64,000 nucleotides of DNA from Dehalococcoidales bacterium (GCA_020342155.1 CP070842.1:456623-520622), one strand, 5' to 3'. Numbered from the stretch's first letter, positions 8,387-16,870 are shown. Numbers and translations: made by a program. The notes: generated from the sequence alone by a model not told the origin.

Positions 8387-8611
8387 ATGGATTTAGACGG
8401 GCAAGTAATAATGACAACTGGTGAGGTCGCTGACTTCCTCAAGATACATATCGGTTCTGTCAGGAAGTGGAGTCGCACCGGTATACTCAAAGGATACCGC
8501 TTGGGTGACCGTGGCGACTGGAGATACCTGAGTGGGGACGTACTTGCCTTTTTACAAGGAAATAATAGACCACCAACGGAAGTAGTTGATGTTGGGATAA
8601 AAGAGCGTTAG
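8387..8611 (+). CDS. Excisionase/MerR-type HTH DNA-binding protein
   Basis: A 74-residue protein made of one winged-helix module of the HTH_17/excisionase type: MTTGEVADFLKIHIGSVRKW, then a turn and the wing strand GDWRYLSGDVLAFLQ. Such proteins are DNA-architectural factors or small regulators. With no integrase nearby and archaellin genes directly downstream, a local transcription regulator is more likely than a phage excisionase. AAGGTG lies upstream at rather long spacing. Confidence 0.75.
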   Translation: MDLDGQVIMTTGEVADFLKIHIGSVRKWSRTGILKGYRLGDRGDWRYLSGDVLAFLQGNNRPPTEVVDVGIKER

Positions 8612-8689
8612 TACATGCGTTACCAACTCTACCAGACAGAGTGAAGACAAAAGGTACATAAACTTTCTAATCGGCTAAAGGAATACTAA

Positions 8690-9292
8690 ATGTTAAAGAA
8701 AATTTACCGGAATGAAAGAGGCATAACCGGACTCGAGACCGCAATTATCCTGATTGCGTTCGTTGTAGTAGCCTCGGTATTCGCCTATACGGTACTGTCA
8801 GCCGGCATATTCTCCTCTCAGAAAGGAAAGGAGGCTATCTACTCAGGTCTGGCAGAAGTCAGGGCGGCACTATCTCTAAAGAGCAGCATTGTGGCTGAAG
8901 ACACTGATGCCGATGACGACGTTGACCAGCTGGTATTCGTCGTTGCTGTAGCACTGGAGGGTGAGGCAATCGACTTTGCCATACCGACCGACGCCGACAC
9001 CGATGGTATAGCTGACGACAGCAGTCCTAACGTCGTTGTCATCTCGTATTCTGACGAGACACAACGTATCGATGATATTAATTGGAGTTTCACACCTCTT
9101 GGCAAGGATGATGGCGACTCCCTGCTGGAGCCGGGAGAACAGTTTGCAATTACGATTGACCTGAGTGCCATGGATGGTGATATCGTCACTTATACCACAT
9201 TCATGATCGAGATCAAACCACCAAACGGCAGCGTGCTTATGATAGAGAAGACGATCGGAGGGGTTGTCGACGACATCATGATTCTCAACTAG
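8690..9292 (+). CDS. Archaellin-like (class III signal peptide) pilin 1
   Basis: The 200-residue product begins with a short basic leader (KKIYRNERG) and then ITGLETAIILIAFVVVASVF, the hallmark of archaeal flagellins and related type IV pilins; a FlaK/PilD-type peptidase would cut after G11. The remainder is an acidic beta-rich domain with an Asp-rich stretch (DTDADDDVDQ) that might bind metal. AAAGGA precedes the ATG. Its first ~55 residues are nearly identical to those of the next gene's product, so the two probably co-assemble in one filament. Archaella have been reported in Chloroflexota. Confidence 0.85.
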   Translation: MLKKIYRNERGITGLETAIILIAFVVVASVFAYTVLSAGIFSSQKGKEAIYSGLAEVRAALSLKSSIVAEDTDADDDVDQLVFVVAVALEGEAIDFAIPTDADTDGIADDSSPNVVVISYSDETQRIDDINWSFTPLGKDDGDSLLEPGEQFAITIDLSAMDGDIVTYTTFMIEIKPPNGSVLMIEKTIGGVVDDIMILN

Positions 9293-9340
9293 GAGAAGGG
9301 CTAGTGACGCTGCAATTGAGGTCTACCAAAGGAGATATCA

Positions 9341-10015
9341 ATGCTGAGGATAATAATGATAATGCATCGGAATGAGAGAGGTATTACCGGGCTTGAGACT
9401 GCTATTATCCTGATTGCGTTCGTGGTAGTTGCCTCAGTGTTTGCTTATACCGTGCTGTCCGCCGGTATATTCTCATCTCAAAAAGCGAAGGAAGCAATCT
9501 ACTCCGGTTTGGACGAGGCAACGTCCTCCATGGAGCCAAGGGGAGGCATGACGGCTTATTCGGGCACGGTTGGAGCCACCGAGACCGTAGTTAAGTTATC
9601 TTTCACCGTAACGACAGCCCTGCCCGGTTACGCTGCAGACCTTACTCCTCCTTATACTGCCAGTGATACTGATTTAACAGCCAGCGGCATGGAGAATGTC
9701 TGCTTGATCTCATATATCGATGATAAACAGCTAATTCTGGATGCCGCCTGGACAGTGGATTTCATCGGTAAGAATAACGGTGACTACTTGCTTGACGCTG
9801 ATGAGCAGGCGGTAATAACAGTCTGGCTGGCAGACTATACGGCTTCATCATATACCACAGGTACTGATGAAACCGATCCATTCATTGATGCCGAAGCCGA
9901 CATGCTCAAGTTATACGATACGTTTACTCTTGAAGTTCGTGGTGAGAAAGGCGCTGTCCTGTGCATGGAGCGCACCGTACCCGGGCGGATCGATGTGGTA
10001 ATGAATCTTAATTAG
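9341..10015 (+). CDS. Archaellin-like pilin 2
   Basis: A 224-residue paralogue of the preceding protein. The leader ends in HRNERG and the hydrophobic assembly helix ITGLETAIILIAFVVV is identical, while the surface domain has diverged and is longer. The DNA of the conserved region carries many synonymous differences from the first copy, so the duplication is old and the helix is under selection. AAAGGAGA precedes the ATG. It could be the major or a minor subunit; sequence alone does not say. Confidence 0.85.
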   Translation: MLRIIMIMHRNERGITGLETAIILIAFVVVASVFAYTVLSAGIFSSQKAKEAIYSGLDEATSSMEPRGGMTAYSGTVGATETVVKLSFTVTTALPGYAADLTPPYTASDTDLTASGMENVCLISYIDDKQLILDAAWTVDFIGKNNGDYLLDADEQAVITVWLADYTASSYTTGTDETDPFIDAEADMLKLYDTFTLEVRGEKGAVLCMERTVPGRIDVVMNLN

Positions 10016-10082
10016 ATTTAGAAAAGGAAGATTTTTCTAGGTGTTGCGGGGGGTGGGGGTTCCTCTTTCAGTTATAAAATTT

Positions 10083-10145
10083 GCCGAATCTCGTAGGTCT
10101 GGTACGGTGGCACACTAGGCACGTGAATGGAAGGATATCATAGTA
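10083..10145 (+). pseudogene. Decayed fragment of a PIG-L deacetylase gene
   Basis: This stretch aligns with 5119–5181, codons 17–37 of the intact PIG-L gene, at roughly 80–85% identity. In the matching frame the tryptophan codon of the intact gene is a TAG stop. Just upstream, 10032–10060 resembles 4923–4951 from the region before the intact gene (TTTTTCTAGG..TTGC.GGGG), with about 145 bases between the two blocks missing. It is a remnant left by duplication or rearrangement around the archaellum-type locus. Confidence 0.75.
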
Positions 10146-10147
10146 GG

Positions 10148-11332
10148 TCAATCTCGAGGGGCGTTAATAGTAAGGCTATCCCCGGCATAACTGTTTTTGA
10201 TGACGACCTCTTCGTCCAGTTCGATGCCAAGACCTGGCTTGGTCGGAGGTATAATAAAGCCATTCTCCCATTGGATTGGTTCTTTCAGAATATCAGTGTA
10301 AAAGCCTCCCCAGGTTTCGATACTCTCTTGTATCAAGAAGTTGGGGCTGCATGTGTCTAGCTGTATATTGGCAGCGGCTTCAATCGGACCACAATATAAG
10401 TGTGGCGCAATATGTGCATAATACGCCTCAGCCATCCCGGCAATTTTCTTGGCCTCTAGTATTCCTCCGACTCGTCCGAGGGCCATCTGCAGAATCGCAG
10501 CGGCTTGTTTTTCAAGTAACTCTCGAAACTCGTATTTTGTCGTCAGCCGCTCGCCCGAGGCGATTGGAATACTGGTAGCTCGAGCGACTCTAGCCATCTC
10601 GTCTCTATTCTCTGGGGGTACCGGTTCCTCGAACCAGAGTGGGTCAAATTTCTCAAGCCTTTTAGCCAACCTTATGGCACTGGAAGTGGTCATCTGCCCA
10701 TGTGTCCCCACAAGTATGTCACAGCTAGTACCGACAGCCTCCCGAATACTATTAACAACCATCTCCGCAGTATGAAGTGCCTCGAGGGAGACTTGTACGG
10801 GGCTAGCAGGCATCGTAGGCTCAACAGGATCAATCTTTATAGCAGTAAATCCCTGCTTAATGTACTCAGCTGCCCTCGATGCGGCACGTTCCGGATCAGT
10901 GAACAGGTTGCGTGGCGTAGGGTCATCGGGGGCGGGGTAAAGGTACGTATAAGAGCGGAGTTTTTCGTGAAACTGTCCTCCGAGCAGGTTGTAGATTGGC
11001 TGGTTAAGTGCCTTACCGATGATGTCCCAGCAGGCCATTTCAAAGGCGCTGATTACACCCATCATTGTCAGGTCTGGATGCTGACTATAACCTCTGGAAT
11101 AGAGTGTTCGCCACATCTTTTCAATCTTGAATGGGTCAGAGTCGATGATAAACCTTTCACCGACATCTTCAATCAGGCGTACCGTGGCGTGCGGGTGAAA
11201 GGGTACTCCATAAGCCTCCCCGAAGCCTTCTACGCCATCATCTGTGACCAGTTTGAGGAATACCCAATTGTTTCCCCCTTTATCCGGAACAGGATTACCT
11301 ACTACATACGTCTTGATATCCGCTATCTTCAA
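10148..11332 (-). CDS. Mandelate racemase/muconate-lactonizing enzyme family dehydratase
   Basis: A 394-residue enolase-superfamily enzyme with an N-terminal capping domain and TIM barrel. Visible active-site motifs are AIKID, FEEP and SGERL, plus IAPHLY with the barrel-end histidine. The set resembles galactonate/rhamnonate-type acid sugar dehydratases, which remove water from sugar acids using Mg2+. The substrate cannot be assigned. The start is TTG at 11332, supported by GAGGG upstream. An SDR gene lies 43 bases upstream on the same strand, so the two probably act together in acid-sugar breakdown. Confidence 0.8.
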   Translation of the reverse strand: MKIADIKTYVVGNPVPDKGGNNWVFLKLVTDDGVEGFGEAYGVPFHPHATVRLIEDVGERFIIDSDPFKIEKMWRTLYSRGYSQHPDLTMMGVISAFEMACWDIIGKALNQPIYNLLGGQFHEKLRSYTYLYPAPDDPTPRNLFTDPERAASRAAEYIKQGFTAIKIDPVEPTMPASPVQVSLEALHTAEMVVNSIREAVGTSCDILVGTHGQMTTSSAIRLAKRLEKFDPLWFEEPVPPENRDEMARVARATSIPIASGERLTTKYEFRELLEKQAAAILQMALGRVGGILEAKKIAGMAEAYYAHIAPHLYCGPIEAAANIQLDTCSPNFLIQESIETWGGFYTDILKEPIQWENGFIIPPTKPGLGIELDEEVVIKNSYAGDSLTINAPRD

Positions 11333-11375
11333 GTTGATTATCCCTCGTAATTACAGTAGTCGTTTATCTACATAT

Positions 11376-12161
11376 CTATACCAGAAAACTGCCACCATCT
11401 ATTAGAATAGTCTCACCGGTCAGGTAGCTTGAGGCGTCGGATGCCAGGTATATCATGGCACCAGCTACCTCATCGGGCTGTCCGATATGCCCCACCGGTA
11501 TTCTTTTGGCAACCTCCGCCTTCTCCTTTTTCATCTGCTCCTCCGAGACGTCGAACCAGTGGGAGTCGTAGATGCGGGTCTCTACCGCACCCGGCGCAAT
11601 ACAGTTAACCCGGATGTTGTACTGTGCCAGCTCTACGGCCATGACCTTGGTCACCATGACAACCGCTGCTTTACTGATAGAGTAAGCCCCGACATGGTAC
11701 TCCGGTTTATAGGCATCTATCGAGGCGACATTGATGATTTTACCGCCGCCGTGCTCTTTCATTACTCTGCTTGCTGCCTGGCTGAGGAAGAACAGCCCCT
11801 TTAGGTTGAGGTTCATCACCACATCCCAGGCCCTTTCCTCCAGGTCCAGTGACGAAGCCAGCACCGGGCTGGTGCCGGCGTTGTTGACCAGGATATCAAT
11901 CGTGCCGAACTCGCCCACTACTGTCTTGACCAGTTCCTGTATCTGGTCCATCCGCCCGACATGACAGGCTACCGGTAGAGATTTAACTCCCAGCCCCCTT
12001 ATCTCTTCGGCTACCAGTTCCAGGTCGGGTAGCTTCCGGCTGGTCACCACTACGTTAGCACCGGCGTTGGCAAATCCCAGCGCTGTGGCTTTACCAATAC
12101 CCCGGCTGGCACCGGTCACCAGGGCTACTTTACCCTCAAGTGAGAATCGCGATAAATCCAT
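11376..12161 (-). CDS. Short-chain dehydrogenase/reductase (FabG-like)
   Basis: A 261-residue classical SDR: the cofactor motif TGASRGIG near residue 17, NNAGT in the middle, and the YSISK catalytic pair near residue 158. The length and C-terminal IDGGSFLV are typical of FabG/gluconate-dehydrogenase-type members, which oxidise or reduce hydroxyl groups using NAD(P)H. GGAGAG precedes the ATG. Proximity to the enolase-family dehydratase suggests sugar-acid metabolism rather than fatty acid synthesis. Confidence 0.85.
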   Translation of the reverse strand: MDLSRFSLEGKVALVTGASRGIGKATALGFANAGANVVVTSRKLPDLELVAEEIRGLGVKSLPVACHVGRMDQIQELVKTVVGEFGTIDILVNNAGTSPVLASSLDLEERAWDVVMNLNLKGLFFLSQAASRVMKEHGGGKIINVASIDAYKPEYHVGAYSISKAAVVMVTKVMAVELAQYNIRVNCIAPGAVETRIYDSHWFDVSEEQMKKEKAEVAKRIPVGHIGQPDEVAGAMIYLASDASSYLTGETILIDGGSFLV

Positions 12162-12284
12162 GCTATGCTCTCCTTATATCTATTCTTAGCTGCCTTACAA
12201 GAGTGGGCTGACATACGCTGCGAGCTGGTACATGTCAATCATAGCATACTATGGCCAGATGTGTGTTGACCATAGCAGGAAGGG

Positions 12285-13271
12285 CTAGGCCAGATGGCAG
12301 GCGACCTCATGTCCCTCCGAACCGATTTCCCTTAGGTCTGGTATTGCTTGACTACATCTCTCGATAGCGACGTTGCATCTCGGATGGAAGCGGCATCCGG
12401 AGGGCGGATTAATTGGACTCGGAGGATCACCGGGAAGCAGGAGTATCCTGCGGTCACGCTCGGCCGGGTCGGGGACTGGTACCGCTGATAGTAACGCTTT
12501 GGTGTAGGGGTGAAGCGCATTACCGAAGAGCTCATCGGTCTCGGCTGTCTCAACAATTATACCCAGGTACATCACAGCGACGCGGTGACTGATTCTCCGT
12601 ACCAGAGCGAGGTCGTGAGCAATGAAAAGGTAGGTGAGTTGACGCCAGTTACGGAGCCAGGTAAGTAGTTCAATGAGCTGGGCCTGGATGGAGACGTCCA
12701 GCTGTGCCAGTGGGTTGTCGCAGACAATGAAGCTCGGTCTCAGGGTTAATGCTCGTGCCAGCTCAATGCGTTGTCGCTGGCCGCCGCTGAACTCACTGGG
12801 ATAGCGTTCGGTCATATCCGCTTCGAGCCCTACCATAACTAGCATTTCACGGGCCCTGTCATCAAGCTCCTCTTTGCTGGCCAGTTTATGAATCTGGAGT
12901 GGCTCGGCGATTATCTTGCCGACCTTCATGCCGGGGTCCAGCGAGGAATAGGGATTTTCGAACATCATCTGCATATGTTGCCGCATTTTTCGCAGTTCTC
13001 CGGCGTTGAGTTTGCTGAGGTCGGCGCCATCGAAGTATACGCTTCCGCTGGTGGGCTTTAGCAGCTGGAGTATCGAGCGCCCGAGCGTAGTCTTGCCACA
13101 GCCGCTTTCGCCGATAAGCCCCAGGGTCTCGCCCCTCTTTATGTGAAAGCTGACACCGGCTACCGCTTTAAGGTCAGCCACCTTCTTCTGTAAAACACCG
13201 GCCCTTACCGGGAAGTAAGTGTGCAGGTTATCGACTACTACCAGTGGTTCGTCTTTCGTTTCCATTAGCAT
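12285..13271 (-). CDS. OppF/DppF-type ABC transporter ATPase with altered Walker B
   Basis: The 328-residue protein has Walker A GESGCGKTT, signature SGGQRQRIELARAL, an H-loop histidine (IAHD) and the C-terminal oligopeptide-transporter extension (NPPSGCRFHPRC). The Walker B region reads VCDNPLAQLD where the family has DEP, so the catalytic glutamate is asparagine. No OppA, B, C or D gene lies nearby. The ATG at 13271 is chosen because AAAGGA precedes it; the frame runs further upstream without a start signal. It may pair with a distant OppD, or hydrolyse ATP poorly. Confidence 0.85.
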   Translation of the reverse strand: MLMETKDEPLVVVDNLHTYFPVRAGVLQKKVADLKAVAGVSFHIKRGETLGLIGESGCGKTTLGRSILQLLKPTSGSVYFDGADLSKLNAGELRKMRQHMQMMFENPYSSLDPGMKVGKIIAEPLQIHKLASKEELDDRAREMLVMVGLEADMTERYPSEFSGGQRQRIELARALTLRPSFIVCDNPLAQLDVSIQAQLIELLTWLRNWRQLTYLFIAHDLALVRRISHRVAVMYLGIIVETAETDELFGNALHPYTKALLSAVPVPDPAERDRRILLLPGDPPSPINPPSGCRFHPRCNVAIERCSQAIPDLREIGSEGHEVACHLA

Positions 13272-13287
13272 GATTCCTTTGTTGATA

Positions 13288-13488
13288 TCAACCCTGTTGT
13301 GGCCCGCGGGAGATAAAGGTCCGGATACGGCGTTCGAATACACTGCGTGCCAGGAGGACCCGGCGCTGGCAACCCTGGCACCTGATGCCGATGTCTACCC
13401 CGAGCCTGACTACCTGCCATTGGTCACTGCCACAGGGGTGCTTCTTCTTGAGGCGGATCACGTCTCCCAGCCTTATCTCGGTGACCAT
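13288..13488 (-). CDS. DUF951 family small protein
   Basis: A 66-residue protein matching DUF951: DVIRLKKKHPCG near the start, W-VVRLG-DIGIRC-GC in the middle, then an R-rich tail (LARSVFERRI). The three cysteines could bind metal. DUF951 proteins are widespread in Firmicutes and Chloroflexota and have no established function. It lies 3 bases after pyrF and 16 bases before the OppF-like gene, so the three probably form one transcript. Confidence 0.85.
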   Translation of the reverse strand: MVTEIRLGDVIRLKKKHPCGSDQWQVVRLGVDIGIRCQGCQRRVLLARSVFERRIRTFISRGPQQG

Positions 13489-13491
13489 TGG

Positions 13492-14313
13492 CTAACCTGT
13501 TGTATGTCCAGAGCGGTGCTGGTTAATCTCGTCACGCAATGCTGCGGCGGCCTGACGGGCGGCTTTGTCGAAGTCCTTCCCGGTGGAGGCGTACAGAATC
13601 TGACGTGACGAGTTTATAATCATGCCTCGCCCATTGGCGTCAATCCCGTAGCGGACTGCTAGGGCGAGGTCACCACCCTGAGCGCCGACACCCGGTACCA
13701 GAAGGGGCAGTTCTGGGTGTTGCCGCCGGATGGTGTCCAGCTCCTCGGGGTAGGTCGCCCCGATGACCAAGCCGATGTTACCGTGGGTGTTCCAGGTGCT
13801 GGCTTTGAGGGCGACAATCTCGTACAAAGTACGGTAGCCATCCCCGTACTGGCAGAGGAGCTCCTGGAAGTCGCTTGAGCCGGCGTTGGATGTCCGGCAG
13901 AGGATGAATACCCCATTATCCTGATAGGAAATGAAAGGCTCCACCGAATCGAAGCCCAGGTACGGATTCACCGTGGCCGCATCAAAGCCGTAGATATCGA
14001 AGATGGCTTTGGCGTAGGCGGCGGCGGTATTTCCGATATCCCCCCGCTTGGCATCGGCAATCACCGGAATCTCGGCGGGTATTTGCTGCAGTGTCTCTTT
14101 CAGGGCGTCCCACCCCTCGTCCCCCAGGGCCTCGTAGAAGGCAAGGTTGGGCTTGTAGGCGCATACCAGGTCGGAGGTAGCCTCGATTATTGCCTTGTTA
14201 AAATCGGATACGCTGATACCCTCAGGCATCCGCTTGGGGTCGGTATCGAGGCCGACACATACTAGGCTATTGCTACGCTGCATCGCCCTTTCCAGCCTCT
14301 CGGTGAACTTCAT
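13492..14313 (-). CDS. pyrF: Orotidine-5'-phosphate decarboxylase
   Basis: The 273-residue protein matches the longer (type 2) OMP decarboxylase family, which makes UMP in pyrimidine synthesis. The catalytic motif region reads VIADAKRGDIGNTA, with FVCVGLDTD-like sequence at the N-terminus (SLVCVGLDTDP) and VPGVGAQGG for phosphate binding. AGGAGG precedes the ATG. No other pyr gene lies nearby; the downstream neighbours are DUF951 and OppF-like. Confidence 0.93.
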   Translation of the reverse strand: MKFTERLERAMQRSNSLVCVGLDTDPKRMPEGISVSDFNKAIIEATSDLVCAYKPNLAFYEALGDEGWDALKETLQQIPAEIPVIADAKRGDIGNTAAAYAKAIFDIYGFDAATVNPYLGFDSVEPFISYQDNGVFILCRTSNAGSSDFQELLCQYGDGYRTLYEIVALKASTWNTHGNIGLVIGATYPEELDTIRRQHPELPLLVPGVGAQGGDLALAVRYGIDANGRGMIINSSRQILYASTGKDFDKAARQAAAALRDEINQHRSGHTTG

Positions 14314-14486
14314 GCTGTCCTCCTCATCGGGTCTGTGCCGGCGTACCTGATGATAGCAGCCCTGCCGGGTAGCGTCAAGGATGATGGTATGGTGATTGGG
14401 GGATTTGAGGAGAAAGGAGCCTTCTTATACAGGCACAGGTACAGTACTAGTAATAACCACAGTTGATTATTGTAATCCAAGTAGTT

Positions 14487-14978
14487 TTATAGTTTGGGAT
14501 TACGATTTACCTGAACTCTAATCTCACCGTGCCAGCCCAATTTCCCGAATAATTTTTCAGGTTCTGGGTGCGTTTGGTGTTTTTTATTTCCAAATGTATA
14601 GTATTTTTGCAGAGTGCCTTTTGGAATTATCACATAATGTAATGCGTGGCTAAAACCAGCAACACGTCCATCATGTTGAATATGCTCAGGAACATATGTT
14701 ACTAAGAGTTCGTCATTTTGAATAGCTTGAAACCATCTGGGTTCATCAAAAACACTATCTGCTAAAAGGAAATCATCATGGTGTACGATAGGTAACCTTG
14801 GTGGTCGGGTTAAAATAGGAGATTCTACAAGTAAATATCCGTAGAGTTTGAATAAACTCTTGGCCTTAACCTTATTGCCGGAAACTATTTTTGTCCCAGC
14901 CCTATCAAATTCCAGTACATGAAACACATGACCGACGATATCAATCCATTTTCTATGCTTACCTATCTCCTGTGCCAT
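14487..14978 (-). CDS. Hypothetical protein (shared-promoter group)
   Basis: A 163-residue soluble protein with no family I recognise. It is rich in aromatic and basic residues and has no signal peptide or membrane segment. The ATG at 14978 is supported by GGAGGTG five bases upstream; the frame continues to 15092 but there runs through shared-family promoter copy B, so the longer version is unlikely. It begins about 30 bases after the -10 of that promoter. Confidence 0.65.
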   Translation of the reverse strand: MAQEIGKHRKWIDIVGHVFHVLEFDRAGTKIVSGNKVKAKSLFKLYGYLLVESPILTRPPRLPIVHHDDFLLADSVFDEPRWFQAIQNDELLVTYVPEHIQHDGRVAGFSHALHYVIIPKGTLQKYYTFGNKKHQTHPEPEKLFGKLGWHGEIRVQVNRNPKL

Positions 14979-14994
14979 TACTGCACCTCCATTG

Positions 14995-15047
14995 CTATCG
15001 TGTGCAAAGGGTAGCACCGTGAACGTAGAAAGTCCAAGTGGGGGGAG
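14995..15047 (-). promoter_or_regulatory. Shared-family promoter, copy B
   Basis: On the minus strand: -35 TGGACT (15036–15031), a 17-bp spacer TTCTACGTTCACGGTGC, -10 TACCCT (15013–15008). The spacer is identical to that of copy C except for one base. It lies directly before the 163-residue hypothetical gene. Confidence 0.7.
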
Positions 15048-15116
15048 GAACCTAGCCCTGGCGTTACCCGTATCGTGTCTTGCGAGCACCACTTTCAGGT
15101 GTATTCCTTGGATCTC

Positions 15117-16433
15117 TTAAGGAGCTACCTGCATTAAGAAGTCCCGCACTGCTGCTTCATACGAGTCAGGTGCTGTATTCCAGGCGCAGTTGTGACGGGC
15201 ACCTTCCACTATGACGTAAGTCACGATATCTGACCTAGCTTCCGCCAGAGCGTCACTTGTCGTTATCGGAACCTTTATGTCAGCGTCACCATGGAATAGG
15301 AGGATTGGGCTTGAGAGTCTATCAGTGCGTTTCAGGTAGTTCAGGGCTTCCCAATGTATCCCGAACCGATAGCTGGAGACAGCCTGCCCGATTGCTGATA
15401 TGAATACTGGATAACCTTTCTGGCTTGCCCCCAAATCGACAGTGGCGCTGAAGTTCATCATAGGAGCATCGAGAATGACTCCGCTGACATTATCAGCAAT
15501 AGGCGAATCACAAAGGAACTTCGCGATGATGGCTCCCCCCATACTATACCCTGCAAGTACAACCTGGTCCGCCCCGTGATCGAGGGCGTAGGTGACAGCG
15601 TATTCCAGGTCTTCATACTCAGTCTGTCCATACCGGTAGAAACCGTCCTTGTCAGATGGCACACCTTCGTCGTTCCGGTAGGTGATCACCATAAAAGGAT
15701 ACCCCATCTCAGCCATTGTGGGGACCATGCGTAAGGCCTGGCCTCTCTCAGCTCCCTTGCCATGCACAAAGATGACCCATGTAGGATCTGTTCCATTCAC
15801 CAGCCAGGCGGGGAAATCACCAACAGGTGATGAGTAGGAGACTTCCTGGAAGGGTATTCCGAAGGCTTGTAACGGATCACCCGCGAAAGCCCAACTGTCC
15901 AGCCGCACCAATTCTCCCTCGTTAAGACCGCCACTTATCGGCATGTATTCTCGGACAACCCTATCCTCGGTAATCTCCACGATCTTTCCCACCTGATCAT
16001 ACCCTCTGGACCATTCAAGCCCCCAAGTACCGTCTCTGGTCCATGGACCATCAGCCTCGGCATCGCTGGTGGGATAAAGTGTCACGTAACCTTCCTGAAT
16101 GTCACCTACCTGTAGATCGTATTCGGGAGGTGTGTAATCGGGCACGAGGGCCCCATCCTTCAACACGTCGGAGAAGTACCAACCAACCCCCCACAGTATG
16201 GTCGTTACAAAGATGCTCACTCCCAGGTAAGAGTATCCCAACACGCGTATCGCTTTCATCCTCGGAGCTCTGAACCTCAGGACAAGAAATATAAGAGGTA
16301 CGGGCACGAGTAACCACAGTATCATCAGGTAATGGGTGGTACCCAGGCTCAGAGCCATTATACTGTTTGCTAATGCCACGATTCCGAAAAAAGCAAAGCA
16401 AACAACCAACGCCATAATTCGCCAGACACTCAT
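15117..16433 (-). CDS. Membrane-anchored alpha/beta hydrolase
   Basis: The 438-residue protein has two or three N-terminal membrane segments (to about residue 90), then a periplasm-facing or extracellular domain. The catalytic part starts near residue 215 (WVIFVHGKG), has the nucleophile elbow GYSMGG near residue 295, an aspartate in LLFHGDADIKVP, and a histidine in GARHNC. This is the serine hydrolase set of BAAT/dienelactone-hydrolase-like peptidases and esterases. The substrate is unknown. AGGAGG precedes the ATG; promoter copy C lies about 80 bases upstream. Confidence 0.8.
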   Translation of the reverse strand: MSVWRIMALVVCFAFFGIVALANSIMALSLGTTHYLMILWLLVPVPLIFLVLRFRAPRMKAIRVLGYSYLGVSIFVTTILWGVGWYFSDVLKDGALVPDYTPPEYDLQVGDIQEGYVTLYPTSDAEADGPWTRDGTWGLEWSRGYDQVGKIVEITEDRVVREYMPISGGLNEGELVRLDSWAFAGDPLQAFGIPFQEVSYSSPVGDFPAWLVNGTDPTWVIFVHGKGAERGQALRMVPTMAEMGYPFMVITYRNDEGVPSDKDGFYRYGQTEYEDLEYAVTYALDHGADQVVLAGYSMGGAIIAKFLCDSPIADNVSGVILDAPMMNFSATVDLGASQKGYPVFISAIGQAVSSYRFGIHWEALNYLKRTDRLSSPILLFHGDADIKVPITTSDALAEARSDIVTYVIVEGARHNCAWNTAPDSYEAAVRDFLMQVAP

Positions 16434-16502
16434 GCCTCCCCTCCTTTTATCTACAATTTCTACCTAAGTGAGGTTTAACATGCCCGATATAAGCACAGCT
16501 TA

Positions 16503-16553
16503 TATCGTCTGCACAGGATAGCACCGTGAACGTAGGAAGTCAATATGGAGAAA
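16503..16553 (-). promoter_or_regulatory. Shared-family promoter, copy C
   Basis: On the minus strand: -35 TTGACT (16543–16538), 17-bp spacer TCCTACGTTCACGGTGC, -10 TATCCT (16520–16515). It precedes the membrane-anchored hydrolase. Confidence 0.7.
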
Positions 16554-16562
16554 ACGGACTTC

Positions 16563-16781
16563 TTACTCTTTCCGGAACGCCTTCCAGAACCGCCATAATG
16601 CAACAGCCAGAACGATTACACTAAAAAAGAGAAGAGAGAATCGCCATATAATATTACCTAATAGAGCCCAGGATTCTTCTCCTCCAGTAAACCTATCGCA
16701 AGTACGAAGTAGACTCAAAGCTATAACAAGAGAGATGCAACCTAATCCTGTTAGAATTGCTGTTCCTATATACTTTGACAT
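16563..16781 (-). CDS. Small two-segment membrane protein
   Basis: A 72-residue protein with two hydrophobic segments (about 7–25 and 43–63) and a basic C-terminus (WRFWKAFRKE). No family is recognised. The ATG at 16781 is chosen over TTG codons just upstream. Reality is supported by the degenerate shared-family promoter (copy D) about 50 bases upstream. Its neighbours in this group are also membrane proteins or small proteins. Confidence 0.55.
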   Translation of the reverse strand: MSKYIGTAILTGLGCISLVIALSLLRTCDRFTGGEESWALLGNIIWRFSLLFFSVIVLAVALWRFWKAFRKE

Positions 16782-16816
16782 CAACAACCCCTATTTTTCT
16801 GTAGAGGTAGTGGACA

Positions 16817-16870
16817 TGTCATGTGCCGAGGACAGCATCGTAAGTGTAGAAAATTAGAGTGGAGAAAGGA
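16817..16870 (-). promoter_or_regulatory. Shared-family promoter, copy D (degenerate)
   Basis: It aligns with the other four copies over about 50 bases, but the -10 reads TGTCCT (16834–16829) and the -35 region has decayed (CTAATT). The outer flank GTGGAGAAAGGA, as read on the plus strand, is retained. Confidence 0.5.

Noticed and set aside
8387-8611. Excisionase of an integrated element
   Set aside because: No integrase or attachment-site repeat was found; the protein fits equally well as a local regulator of the archaellin genes.
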